This document shows positions 50,540-58,841 of a DNA stretch of 64,000 nucleotides, piece by piece. Below the pieces are notes generated by a model. That model saw only the letters and a list, made by a program, of their open reading frames with translations. It was not told the DNA's origin and ran no database searches. This DNA is from Hahellaceae bacterium. GTDB lineage: Bacteria > Pseudomonadota > Gammaproteobacteria > Pseudomonadales > Oleiphilaceae. A program made the position numbers and the translations under genes. The stretch covers positions 1,612,001 through 1,676,000 of the forward strand of contig JACKOB010000002.1 of the NCBI GenBank assembly GCA_024234575.1, in the 5' to 3' direction. How positions within the stretch are numbered: the stretch's first letter is position 1; every line of letters starts with the position of its first letter.

Positions 50540-51661
50540 TTAGTTTTTTAATGCCTTAGCCAAAGCATGTAAACATACTGCAACGTTTTCATTGCGTGCC
50601 CCATAACCCATCAAGCCAATGCGCCACGCCTTGCCTGCAAAGGCGCCGAGGCCTGCGCCGATTTCCAGATTATAGTTTTGTAGCAGAAATGAACGAACTG
50701 CCACGTCATCTTTGCCTTCTGGGATGTAGACGGTGTTTAACTGAGGCAACCTTTCGGATTCTGGCACAATAAATTCGAACCCTAGCTCCTCCAAACCTGC
50801 CCGCAAATTAAGGTGCTGCGTTTTATGACGCAACCATACATGCTCTAATGTCTCCTGCTGAACCAGCAACAGGGCTTCATGCAGGGCGTAAAGGGCATTC
50901 ACCGGCGCAGTATGATGATAGGCTCTTTTACCTTCGCCAGACCAATAGGACATTACCAGGCTTTGATCCAAAAACCAGCTTTGCACTGGGGATTTACGTT
51001 GTTTGATTTTCTCAACGGCGGCTTTGCCAAAGGTTACGGGTGATAGCCCCGGTACACAGGACAAACACTTTTGGCTACCAGAGTAAACCGCATCCATTTG
51101 CCAGCCATCCACTTGTACTTCAACGCCCCCCAGTGATGTCACCGTATCGACAATAGTCAGACAGCCATATTTCTTGGCAATAGCGCACAGGGTTTTCGCA
51201 TCCGACAGTGCGCCAGTGGATGTTTCGGCATGTACAAAAGCTACGATTTTCGTATCCGGGTGTGCTTTAAGAGCGGCTTCTAATTTTTCGGGCGTAACAG
51301 CTCTTCCCCAAGGATCATCAACGATAATGGTCTCGCCACCGCAGCGCATGACGTTTTCTCGCATTCTTTCGCCAAATACACCGTTTCGGCAGACGATGAC
51401 TTTTTCGCCGGGCTCAACCAGGTTAACGAAGCAAGCCTCCATACCGGCAGAGCCAGGCGCTGAAACCGCCATCGTGTAATCACTACTGGTTTGAAAAGTG
51501 TATTTCAGCAATGACTTCAGCTCGTCCATCATTTTAACAAAGAGCGGATCGAGGTGGCCGATGGTTGGGCGGGACAATGCTGCCAGTACTCTTGGGGGAA
51601 CGTCGGTAGGTCCAGGTCCCATTAAGATACGGCGTGGCGGGTTAAAAGATTGGATTTCCAT
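50540..51661 (-). CDS. Class V aminotransferase, serine-pyruvate/alanine-glyoxylate type
   Basis: 373-residue PLP enzyme. The PLP lysine lies in YSGSQKCLSCVPGLS (Lys ~197); preceded by VDTVTSLGGVEV. NPPRRILMGPGPTDVPPRVLAAL is the family N-terminus, and RIGLMGYGARNENV the C-terminus. It exchanges the amino group between alanine or serine and glyoxylate or pyruvate. It lies about 207 bases after the PanP-like decarboxylase gene on the same strand. Photorespiration-like glyoxylate detoxification is the usual role. The exact donor is uncertain. Confidence 0.9.
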   Translation of the reverse strand: MEIQSFNPPRRILMGPGPTDVPPRVLAALSRPTIGHLDPLFVKMMDELKSLLKYTFQTSSDYTMAVSAPGSAGMEACFVNLVEPGEKVIVCRNGVFGERMRENVMRCGGETIIVDDPWGRAVTPEKLEAALKAHPDTKIVAFVHAETSTGALSDAKTLCAIAKKYGCLTIVDTVTSLGGVEVQVDGWQMDAVYSGSQKCLSCVPGLSPVTFGKAAVEKIKQRKSPVQSWFLDQSLVMSYWSGEGKRAYHHTAPVNALYALHEALLLVQQETLEHVWLRHKTQHLNLRAGLEELGFEFIVPESERLPQLNTVYIPEGKDDVAVRSFLLQNYNLEIGAGLGAFAGKAWRIGLMGYGARNENVAVCLHALAKALKN

Positions 51662-51868
51662 GTCAGGTATTCTCGTTGTCTGTTTTTTTTATTTAGTTTG
51701 ATCGCGCGGCCAGAGTAGGCCTCGTCGCGGAGCATTAACATAGCATTACGCGCTGCAATTACCAACCTGTCGAAGGTTATTAGGTTAATGTGGCTTATGT
51801 TCTGTACAGGGATAGGCTCCGCATTAGCCTGCAGAGCCCATATTTGAAGCGACACAGTGAATACAGAA

Positions 51869-53554
51869 TTAGCTTCTGGAAGCCGCAACCTGCTGGCTCT
51901 TGCTGGCGGACATAACCCGTGCACAAGCTTTTTGCAGTGCCTGAAACTCGTCAGAAATGCCTTTTTCAGAAGCGATCTCTACTTGTTCATCAAGAATTGA
52001 GGTGAGAATCTTCTCGGTCGTTAGCGGATTGGCGAGTACCACCCTAAATACAACGCAGGGGTCGCCCTCGTATTGCCGGGGGTTCAGGCGAGTTCGTGAA
52101 ACAAATGCTTTGCCTCGTTCACGCTGGGATTTCTGGATATATTTAGTGATTCGACCCAGCATGATATTGATCTTCTTTCTGTGCTCGTCATCGGCAATTT
52201 TTAGCGCTTCAGCGGCATAGTCTGGTCGATAGCGGTAAGTCAGGATGTTTAGCTCAGGCTCTGTGATCAATTCAAAATTAGGGTGGGCTTCTATCATCCT
52301 GGCATAGGCTTTGGCTTTGTCTATACCCAGATCAATGAGTATTTCGTAGCCGTCACGCCCGATAATGCGTAATCCCGAATGGATAAGCATCGCCATCCCT
52401 GGGCGCGAGCCTTCTAAAGTCGTGCTGCCTAAATCTTTGGAGCCCTTACGAATGATATACTGGGCGTGATGCTCTATTGCGTTAACGCTGGCAGGGTTTT
52501 TGAACAGCACCAGGCCGCAACCCATTGGGACGTAAAGCTGCTTGTGGGCATCAATAGTGACCGAGTCAGCTTTCTCTATGCCCTTCAGGATTGGGGCGTA
52601 TTTACGTGAAAATAATGTCGGGCCTCCCCAGGCAGCATCCACATGAAACTGTGCCCCAAATTCTCTGGCAACTTCAGCCATTTCATCCAGCGGGTCAACG
52701 TTGCCGGTTTCAGTCGTGCCCGCGATGCCCACAATAGAAAGAATCTTTATTTTCTCTGATCTCAGCCTGATACACTCTGTGCGCAGGGCATCGACATCAA
52801 TCTTGTTTTCACGATTGGTTGCAATCGGGATAATGTAGTCGTGGCCAATACCCAAAATATCTGCGGCTTTACGCAAAGAGTAGTGGCCGCGTTCGGATAC
52901 CAGGACGGCGGCACCTTGATAACCATAATATTGTAGGGCTCGGAACAGTCCTTCGCGATTAACGCCCCGGAAGTTGGCTTCTGCAGGAAATGCGAGATTT
53001 CTTGCGACCCATAATGCGGAGAGGTTTGCGACCGTACCGCCTGAACACATGCTCCCCAGCGCATGAAAGGGATCATGCATCCAGCGTCTGTAAAATGCTT
53101 TGTCTTCCTGAAAAACCAGACGATGCAGCATGCCGATGACTTGTCGCTCTAATGGAGTAAAGGCCTTTGAAGTCTCGGTTTTAACCAGGTTCTGGTTCAG
53201 GGCAATCATGATTTTTGACAACGGCAGCATAAAATGCGGTAAAGCGGATGTCATATGCCCGATAAAGCTGGGGGCCGCTGTATGTACAGATTGTGCCACA
53301 AGTTTATCGAGCAGGAATTGCGCCTGTTCCGAAACGAAGATGGGCTTTTCAGGGATGGTTGAATCAGAGAAGTCTTTCTCGACTTCATTGAGGTCTTTTT
53401 CAACAGCCACTATATGCTCTTGCAGAAACCCCGCCAGGTTTCTGGAGATGTATTCGTCGACCTGACCGAGCGTTGACTGGGGGGCCTCCGGAACGGTAAA
53501 CACCCTGTACATGCTTTCGATACTGGCTTGCGCTGTTTTATTTCTACTTGCCAT
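51869..53554 (-). CDS. panP: PLP-dependent decarboxylase, PanP-like aspartate 1-decarboxylase
   Basis: 561 residues, group II decarboxylase fold. PLP-binding His in a SERGHYSLRKAADILG segment, Asp in FHVDAAWGGPTLFS, and the catalytic lysine in TIDAHKQLYVPMGCG (~338). The Thr in HDPFHALGSMCSGGTVANLSAL is near the phosphate. The length and the N-terminal VDEYISRNLAGFLQEH match the PanP family known from Vibrio, which makes β-alanine for CoA where PanD is absent. Glutamate decarboxylase is the alternative. Whether panD exists elsewhere cannot be seen. Confidence 0.82.
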   Translation of the reverse strand: MASRNKTAQASIESMYRVFTVPEAPQSTLGQVDEYISRNLAGFLQEHIVAVEKDLNEVEKDFSDSTIPEKPIFVSEQAQFLLDKLVAQSVHTAAPSFIGHMTSALPHFMLPLSKIMIALNQNLVKTETSKAFTPLERQVIGMLHRLVFQEDKAFYRRWMHDPFHALGSMCSGGTVANLSALWVARNLAFPAEANFRGVNREGLFRALQYYGYQGAAVLVSERGHYSLRKAADILGIGHDYIIPIATNRENKIDVDALRTECIRLRSEKIKILSIVGIAGTTETGNVDPLDEMAEVAREFGAQFHVDAAWGGPTLFSRKYAPILKGIEKADSVTIDAHKQLYVPMGCGLVLFKNPASVNAIEHHAQYIIRKGSKDLGSTTLEGSRPGMAMLIHSGLRIIGRDGYEILIDLGIDKAKAYARMIEAHPNFELITEPELNILTYRYRPDYAAEALKIADDEHRKKINIMLGRITKYIQKSQRERGKAFVSRTRLNPRQYEGDPCVVFRVVLANPLTTEKILTSILDEQVEIASEKGISDEFQALQKACARVMSASKSQQVAASRS

Positions 53555-53805
53555 ACACTCTGCTACCGCGTACTGACTAATAACATGGATTGTAGAGCAG
53601 CAACCGGATGGCCGGTATTTACTGCGGTAATTGGCAAGTATCCTTCGAGCCCGAACCAGCCTAAGGATCGAAATCAGAGGACTATTGCCCCAGGATTTTC
53701 GACACAGCCTTTTTTCTAGCGCGCTAGTATATTACCAACGGTGCGTTATCTCCAGTTTAGCAAACAACCAATATCGAACGTTTGTCTGGTGAGGTGATGC
53801 GCACC

Positions 53806-54087
53806 CTACAGCACATGGCGACTTGCGGAGACTATGCGTGCATCCACCGTGGTGGCGATTTCCTCTTCCAGCTTTTGCAATAACCTGTCCGCATTGGCTC
53901 TGTTGGCGGCGACGACAATGAAAGACCATTCGGCCTGTTCATGTATATCCGCACCGCCGCTTTCTATTACCGCCATTTCTGGCCGTTTGCCATAACGGTC
54001 ACGTAGACCAGACAGTCGCTGCCGCTTGTCCTTTAGCGAATGGCAGCCGTCCAGTTTAAAGCTGATGCACAGGCACTCAATATGCAA
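53806..54087 (-). CDS. DUF503 (YlxP-like) protein
   Basis: 93 residues from a TTG. The DUF503 pattern is clear: KLDGCHSLKDKRQRLSGLRD, followed by an ASVIE-like strand (MAVIESGGADIHEQAEWSF) and ANRANADRLLQKLEE. In other bacteria these are found near ribosome-maturation genes. It starts 3 bases after the DsbA-like gene stop, so the two are likely co-translated. Function is unknown. Confidence 0.82.
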   Translation of the reverse strand: MHIECLCISFKLDGCHSLKDKRQRLSGLRDRYGKRPEMAVIESGGADIHEQAEWSFIVVAANRANADRLLQKLEEEIATTVDARIVSASRHVL

Positions 54088-54090
54088 TGC

Positions 54091-55140
54091 TTAGCCCCGG
54101 CTGTTTAGGGCGGCATTAATCGCCGTATCGAGAGCGCCTTTTATATCATGACTGGAAACTTTCAGACCATTCACGAAGAACGTCGGCGTGCCTCTGGCAC
54201 CTGCGGCAATGGCTGCCTGTTCTGACTTGGTGACCTTGTCTTTGGTGGTTTGGGCGGTCAGGCAAGATGAAAACTTTTCCATATCCAGGGCCAGTTTGCT
54301 TGCGGTTTTAGAGGGCCATTCTTTATCCAGCGTGCTTTGATCGGCAAAGGCTTCGTCGTGATATTCCCAAAATTTGCCTTGTTCGTCGGCGCAAACAGCA
54401 CCTTCGGCTACTGTTCGAGATATGCCCGAGCGATTAATGGGGAAGTCCATATAGGTCACTTTGATTTGACCGGTCCAGCTTTCGAGCAACCCCTTCACTA
54501 CTGCGTGCGCTTCCTTACAATGGGGGCACTGGTAATCTGCAAACTCGACGATATGTACAGGGGCATCGGTATTGCCTTTATAGGGATAGCCATCGGTATC
54601 GACGTTAATTTTAGGAAAATCCGGTAGCTCCATCGTAAATGCCAGATCACCGGATTTTTTCAGGTCGCTGATAATTTTATCTTGTTGAGCATTGATTTTT
54701 TGTTGGTACAGATAATTTTTGATGTCATCTTCGACTTCGTTAAAAGGCCGTTGTATGCGCTCAAGATTAGCCTTCCAGAAGTTATTCACTTCATCATCTG
54801 TCGGTGGCGATAGCGTAAACAGTGTTTCGCTGAGGCTATCTTCATCAATATTTTTCGCCTGAGCTTCTCGCTTAATATGCAGCTGCAAGGCAGCGCCTTT
54901 AAGCAACTGCATTTGCTTCTCATAGCTTTGGCTCATCTCATCATACAAAGGCAATGCAATCATCGGGTCAAGGTCGGCAAAGGTGACTTCTTTGCCTTTA
55001 TATTCAAACAGGGGGTTGGTTTGTACGACTGGTTCGGCGGTTTTTTTGGCGATTAATGTGGCGATTGCCATGCCGAGTGCGAAGGCGAAAAAGGCAAAAA
55101 TAATTTTACTGCGTAATGAGTCACTGGATGCTTGCGTCAT
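54091..55140 (-). CDS. DsbA-family thioredoxin-like protein with N-terminal helical domain
   Basis: 349 residues. One N-terminal membrane anchor (IIFAFFAFALGMAIATLIA, ~13-31), a ~150-residue helical region (EKQMQLLKGAALQLHIKREA) with a SurA/parvulin-neighbour look, then a thioredoxin fold of DsbA type. Active site CPHC in FADYQCPHCKEAH (~203-209), cis-proline loop GTPTFFVNG. It should act in the periplasm as a disulfide oxidase or isomerase. The helical domain is unusual and may hold substrate or dimerise. It is the upstream partner of the DUF503 gene. Confidence 0.85.
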   Translation of the reverse strand: MTQASSDSLRSKIIFAFFAFALGMAIATLIAKKTAEPVVQTNPLFEYKGKEVTFADLDPMIALPLYDEMSQSYEKQMQLLKGAALQLHIKREAQAKNIDEDSLSETLFTLSPPTDDEVNNFWKANLERIQRPFNEVEDDIKNYLYQQKINAQQDKIISDLKKSGDLAFTMELPDFPKINVDTDGYPYKGNTDAPVHIVEFADYQCPHCKEAHAVVKGLLESWTGQIKVTYMDFPINRSGISRTVAEGAVCADEQGKFWEYHDEAFADQSTLDKEWPSKTASKLALDMEKFSSCLTAQTTKDKVTKSEQAAIAAGARGTPTFFVNGLKVSSHDIKGALDTAINAALNSRG

Positions 55141-55288
55141 AATTTGTTAGAGGTCCTGATTAGTAATATAGGCTTGAGGCCGTGTATCTTGCTTCAACGC
55201 TCTTAAAGTAACATGTTTTAAGAGCTTTGCATTAGTTGTCGTAGAATTGCATCGGGAAAGTAAGGCGTGATGGTCGTATCTGGGAGGA

Positions 55289-56077
55289 CTAGTGAAACTC
55301 TTTTACTGCACCGGAGAGCCGCGAATTCATTTCGATGATTTGCTGTGCCATGGTTTCTATCAGCTTTACGCAGGTTTCTGGTTGTGCATAGAGCAACTCG
55401 ATAAACTCCTCTTTGGGCACTGCCATGACGGTGCAGCTCGATGATGCGATAACACTGGCTGTTCGCTTTCCACCTGTCAGTGCGGCAATTGCACCAAATA
55501 TTTCGCCTTCGTTCACCCGTCCCACTTCAATCTCGTTGACGAATACTTTCGCTTCGCCCTTGAGTAACGTGTAGACGTTCTCGGCGGGTGCTCCTTGTGA
55601 CAGTATTTCATCACCGTCACCATAGCGCGAAAACCCGGCAGTTGGGCGAATTCCCTTTTTCGTTGACGCCGCGTAAGCGTGGGCGAAGACACTGTTCTGC
55701 AATAGTAATGCTTTCTGCCATAAATTTAATGCTTCGGGGTGTTCTGCGATGTAGGCGTAAAAGCTGCGCTGATCCCACACGTCAATGCTGGTGGGATCTT
55801 CAGCCAGCAGGCAGATGCCCGCCTGATTGCGAGACTGCAACACCAGATCACCGGGTTGCAGGATAAAAATGGTTTTGTCGCCCCAGCAGCCCTGTAAAAA
55901 ACCACTGGTGATGACGCCTATTTGCTCGGAACCAATCAGACTGTGGTAAGCCGTAGTCGGCATCAGCTGCAGTTTGGTGGCATTCCCTGGCAGCGTTTTA
56001 ATCAATAGCTCTGACGTGGTGTTGTACTGCTCCAGCAGAAGCTCGACCAATTCTGGGTGAGTGCCCGGTAAATACAT
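55289..56077 (-). CDS. Cyclic-nucleotide-binding-domain protein without DNA-binding domain
   Basis: 262 residues. A C-terminal Crp-like cNMP domain (~150-255; GDEILSQGAPAENVYTLLKGEAK, EIFGAIAALTGGKRTASVIA). The phosphate-binding cassette keeps the Arg (KRTASV) but the usual Glu after FG is Ala, so cAMP binding may be weak or altered. The N-terminal ~130 residues look like a second, degenerate β-barrel. No helix-turn-helix is present. It follows the pentapeptide gene on the same strand (21 bases). It could bind c-di-GMP or act as a scaffold (inference). Confidence 0.8.
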   Translation of the reverse strand: MYLPGTHPELVELLLEQYNTTSELLIKTLPGNATKLQLMPTTAYHSLIGSEQIGVITSGFLQGCWGDKTIFILQPGDLVLQSRNQAGICLLAEDPTSIDVWDQRSFYAYIAEHPEALNLWQKALLLQNSVFAHAYAASTKKGIRPTAGFSRYGDGDEILSQGAPAENVYTLLKGEAKVFVNEIEVGRVNEGEIFGAIAALTGGKRTASVIASSSCTVMAVPKEEFIELLYAQPETCVKLIETMAQQIIEMNSRLSGAVKEFH

Positions 56078-56098
56078 AGAAGGTGGTTCCGTTGACGA

Positions 56099-56446
56099 CT
56101 AAGCAGGTAGATAGCGCATGCGTGTGCCATGGTTTATCGACATCACGATTTCATCTGAGCTCAAAGTCAGCGGGAAAAAACACCCGGATATCTTCGTGCC
56201 TGCAATGCTTGCTCCCTCCAGGTTGGTTTTACGAAAGTCGATACCTCTGAGGTCTGCACCACGAAAATAGGCACTGCTTAAGTCTAGACCATCGGCATTT
56301 AATCCGCGTAAATCCAAACCGCGAAAGTCGCAGAATGCGAAACTTGGCACTGGCGTAGTTTGCCTTGCCTGGTTGAAGCCTTTCACATTTTCTGCTCTAA
56401 GTAGCTGGTAAAGGGGGTTATCTATAATTCGAATCTGCTCTGGCAT
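56099..56446 (-). CDS. Pentapeptide repeat protein
   Basis: 115 residues. A central right-handed β-helix of repeats centred on Leu/Phe (CDFRGLDLRGLNADGLDLSS, GADLRGIDFRKTNLEG), about 10 repeats between ~37 and ~90, flanked by short caps. Upstream partner of the cNMP gene. Function unknown. Confidence 0.85.
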   Translation of the reverse strand: MPEQIRIIDNPLYQLLRAENVKGFNQARQTTPVPSFAFCDFRGLDLRGLNADGLDLSSAYFRGADLRGIDFRKTNLEGASIAGTKISGCFFPLTLSSDEIVMSINHGTRMRYLPA

Positions 56447-56648
56447 ACCGTTCTTCCATCTTGCAATTTATCTGGGCGAACTCTCTCTATCACTGAGTAT
56501 AGATGAACTAATTGATACGTCTAAAAAATCCCCTTTAACGTATTTTCATTTGGGGGGCAGGTTCTTGATTGTCCCATACGAAATCCTGCGTCTATACTTC
56601 AGAGGATTGTGTTTGGTGTGTAGATAAGCGGCGAAAGGCGGTGACAGT

Positions 56649-57014
56649 GTGGCAGAACAAAAAACAGTAATGATCGTGGACGACAGTGGCATTTCCCGAA
56701 TGATGTTAAGAGCCATTATTGAGAATTCTTACGAGAACTGGAATATCCTTGAGGCGGCGGATGCCCGAGAGGCAGAGAAATTAAGTGAAACGAATAATAT
56801 CGATCTCATCACGCTGGATATGAATATGCCCGGAATGGATGGTTTAACGGTTGCACCATCCCTTAAAAAAAACTGCCCGGCTGCCAAGATCGCCTTATTG
56901 ACGGCAAACTTTCAGGAACGGATAAAAAGCAAAGCAGAAATGCAGGGCTTGTTGTTTATTCCCAAGCCCATTACTGAAGAGAAAATACTGCAATTTATCG
57001 AAAGCAATATTTAG
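56649..57014 (+). CDS. Single-domain CheY-like response regulator
   Basis: 121 residues from a GTG. Receiver only: VDDS at 10-13, Asp57 (LITLDMNMPGMDG), Thr in LLTANFQ and Lys in FIPKPITEE. It has no output domain. It diverges from the pentapeptide/cNMP pair over ~200 bases and is convergent with the kinase fusion. Its partner is not visible here; stand-alone receivers often act by protein contact in motility or chemotaxis-like control. Confidence 0.92.
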   Translation: MAEQKTVMIVDDSGISRMMLRAIIENSYENWNILEAADAREAEKLSETNNIDLITLDMNMPGMDGLTVAPSLKKNCPAAKIALLTANFQERIKSKAEMQGLLFIPKPITEEKILQFIESNI

Positions 57015-57029
57015 CTGGTTTGGCACGGC

Positions 57030-58589
57030 TTACTGCAACCCCAGCCTTTGTCTAATAGTGGCAATGACTAGCTTTACTTCTTCGGGGTTATCTGTGCGCA
57101 GGGTGATTGCGTGCACAAGCTCTTCTGCTGTCAATGGATCTTGTGATGCCAGTTGTTTTTCCATTACCGCAATAGTCGCTTCTGAGGCGTCATTCGAACG
57201 CGCTTTTATCCAGCCGCGCACCGTTTCAAGGTCTGCCACGCATGAGACCAAAATGCTGGCGACGCCTTCACTTTCGGCGACGTCACTAAACAGGTCACGT
57301 TGTTGCTTTTTAAGGTTAGTGGCGTCGATAAATACGGCATAGCCTGCTTTAAGTATGTCTTGCGCCAGGTGTTCCAGGCGGGCGTAGGTTTTCTCACTGG
57401 CGTCTGCGGTATAAATGCCGCCATCCATCTCCGACTTACTGGACTCTAACAGTCCCAGATCGAAAATTCGTTTTCGCTCTACATCAGAGCGAATCTGGAT
57501 CACACCTAAATCATCCACAAGCGCATTACCAACGGTGGTTTTTCCAGACCCGGAAACACCATGGCCAATCAGCAGAAATCGATGCGGTAAGTAAGAGTAA
57601 GACTCCGCGAGGTTCGCATAGCTCTGGTAGCGCTGATAAAGGTCTGCTTTGGTAGATTCATCCAGCCCGTCGCCGCAACGCATAAAGAGTGCGATTTTAG
57701 CTCGTACAACTGCTCGGTAGGCTTTGTAAAAGTTTAGTAATGACAGACTCTCGAAGTCACCAGACTGTTCCATGTATCGATTTAACAGTCGGTTGGCATA
57801 GGCGTTTAGACCGCGATCTTCAAGATCCATCACCAAAAAAGCAAGATCGCTGATTGTATCGATACAACGGAACTCTTCATTAAATTCTATGCAGTCAAAC
57901 AGCGTGACTTTGTCGTTGACCAGCGTGATGTTGCCCAGATGAATATCGCCATGGCACTCTTTAACTTTGCCGTCAGCCTTGCGTTTTTCTAACAGGGGGG
58001 TGAGTCGTTGAAAAGTGGCCTGAGTCCAGGCTTCGAGGTTGTCGAGCTGTTGTCTGTCGGCATCGGTTTCCAACATTGGCCGCACCTGATCAAAGTTCTG
58101 CTGCATCGGCTCGAATACCGAGGCGGCAGAGCCGAGAACTGAATCGGCGGCAACAGATACAATCCCTTTGTGGAAGCTGGCAATGGTGTCAGCCAGGGTC
58201 GTGATGTGTGCGAGGGTGATGCCTTCTTTTTCCAGCAGCTTATCAAAGAGACCGGACTGGTCGAATTGCAACATTTTGACGGCATATTCGATTGGCTCGC
58301 CTGAGCCGTCAGGTTGTGGTGCTGCCAGGCTACCAGTGATAGGAATAACACCCAGATAAACCTCTGGGGCCAGGCGTTGGTTTAACCTCACTTCCTGCTC
58401 GCAGAAAAATTTACGCTTTTCTAACGTGGTAAAATCCAGGAAGCCAAAATTCATCGGCTTTTTGATTTTATAGGCATATTTACCGGTAAGAATTACCCAG
58501 GAAATATGCGTCTCCAGCACTGTAAACTGATCAACGTCGTGGTCATACAATCTGTGATTTTGCAGTGCAGCTATCAGCTCTTGGCTCAC
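57030..58589 (-). CDS. Fusion of aminoglycoside-phosphotransferase-like kinase and P-loop kinase
   Basis: 519 residues from a GTG with AGGAG six bases upstream. Residues ~1-330 are an APH/choline-kinase-like domain (HGDIHLGNITLVNDKVTLFDCIEF, catalytic Asp in CHGDIHLGN and a metal Asp in LFDCIEF). Residues ~335-519 are a P-loop kinase (ATP loop GHGVSGSGKTTVG, ~348-360; IRSDVERKRIF). This two-kinase architecture is known in gammaproteobacteria and cyanobacteria, but its substrate is unknown; it is unlikely to be a real aminoglycoside resistance enzyme. Convergent with the receiver gene. Confidence 0.85.
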   Translation of the reverse strand: MSQELIAALQNHRLYDHDVDQFTVLETHISWVILTGKYAYKIKKPMNFGFLDFTTLEKRKFFCEQEVRLNQRLAPEVYLGVIPITGSLAAPQPDGSGEPIEYAVKMLQFDQSGLFDKLLEKEGITLAHITTLADTIASFHKGIVSVAADSVLGSAASVFEPMQQNFDQVRPMLETDADRQQLDNLEAWTQATFQRLTPLLEKRKADGKVKECHGDIHLGNITLVNDKVTLFDCIEFNEEFRCIDTISDLAFLVMDLEDRGLNAYANRLLNRYMEQSGDFESLSLLNFYKAYRAVVRAKIALFMRCGDGLDESTKADLYQRYQSYANLAESYSYLPHRFLLIGHGVSGSGKTTVGNALVDDLGVIQIRSDVERKRIFDLGLLESSKSEMDGGIYTADASEKTYARLEHLAQDILKAGYAVFIDATNLKKQQRDLFSDVAESEGVASILVSCVADLETVRGWIKARSNDASEATIAVMEKQLASQDPLTAEELVHAITLRTDNPEEVKLVIATIRQRLGLQ

Positions 58590-58841
58590 GCATGGCTCCT
58601 GTGTGTTCGAAGAAAAAAGAAGAAATAAAAGAATATTAGCAGTAGTTTTGCCGATTAATTAGTCAGGCATCATGGCTGCTTTTAAAATTATGGCTAAAGA
58701 ATAGCGTTTATCCATGGCGATGGATACCATACACAGCCTTGCCGCTATTGGCAATGTGACGCACATCGCGTGCAACCCCGTATCTGCAAGCGCTGATGGG
58801 TGATGAAGGCAGATAAAAATCAAGGAGGAAATATTTAATTC

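Noticed and set aside
50338..50559. 73-residue plus-strand frame between the 50022 gene terminator and the aminotransferase
   Set aside because: No ribosome site, overlaps the end of the aminotransferase gene, and looks low-complexity.
57030..58589. Aminoglycoside resistance gene
   Set aside because: The APH-like fold is fused to a P-loop kinase, an architecture found in housekeeping proteins; no resistance determinant or mobile element lies nearby.
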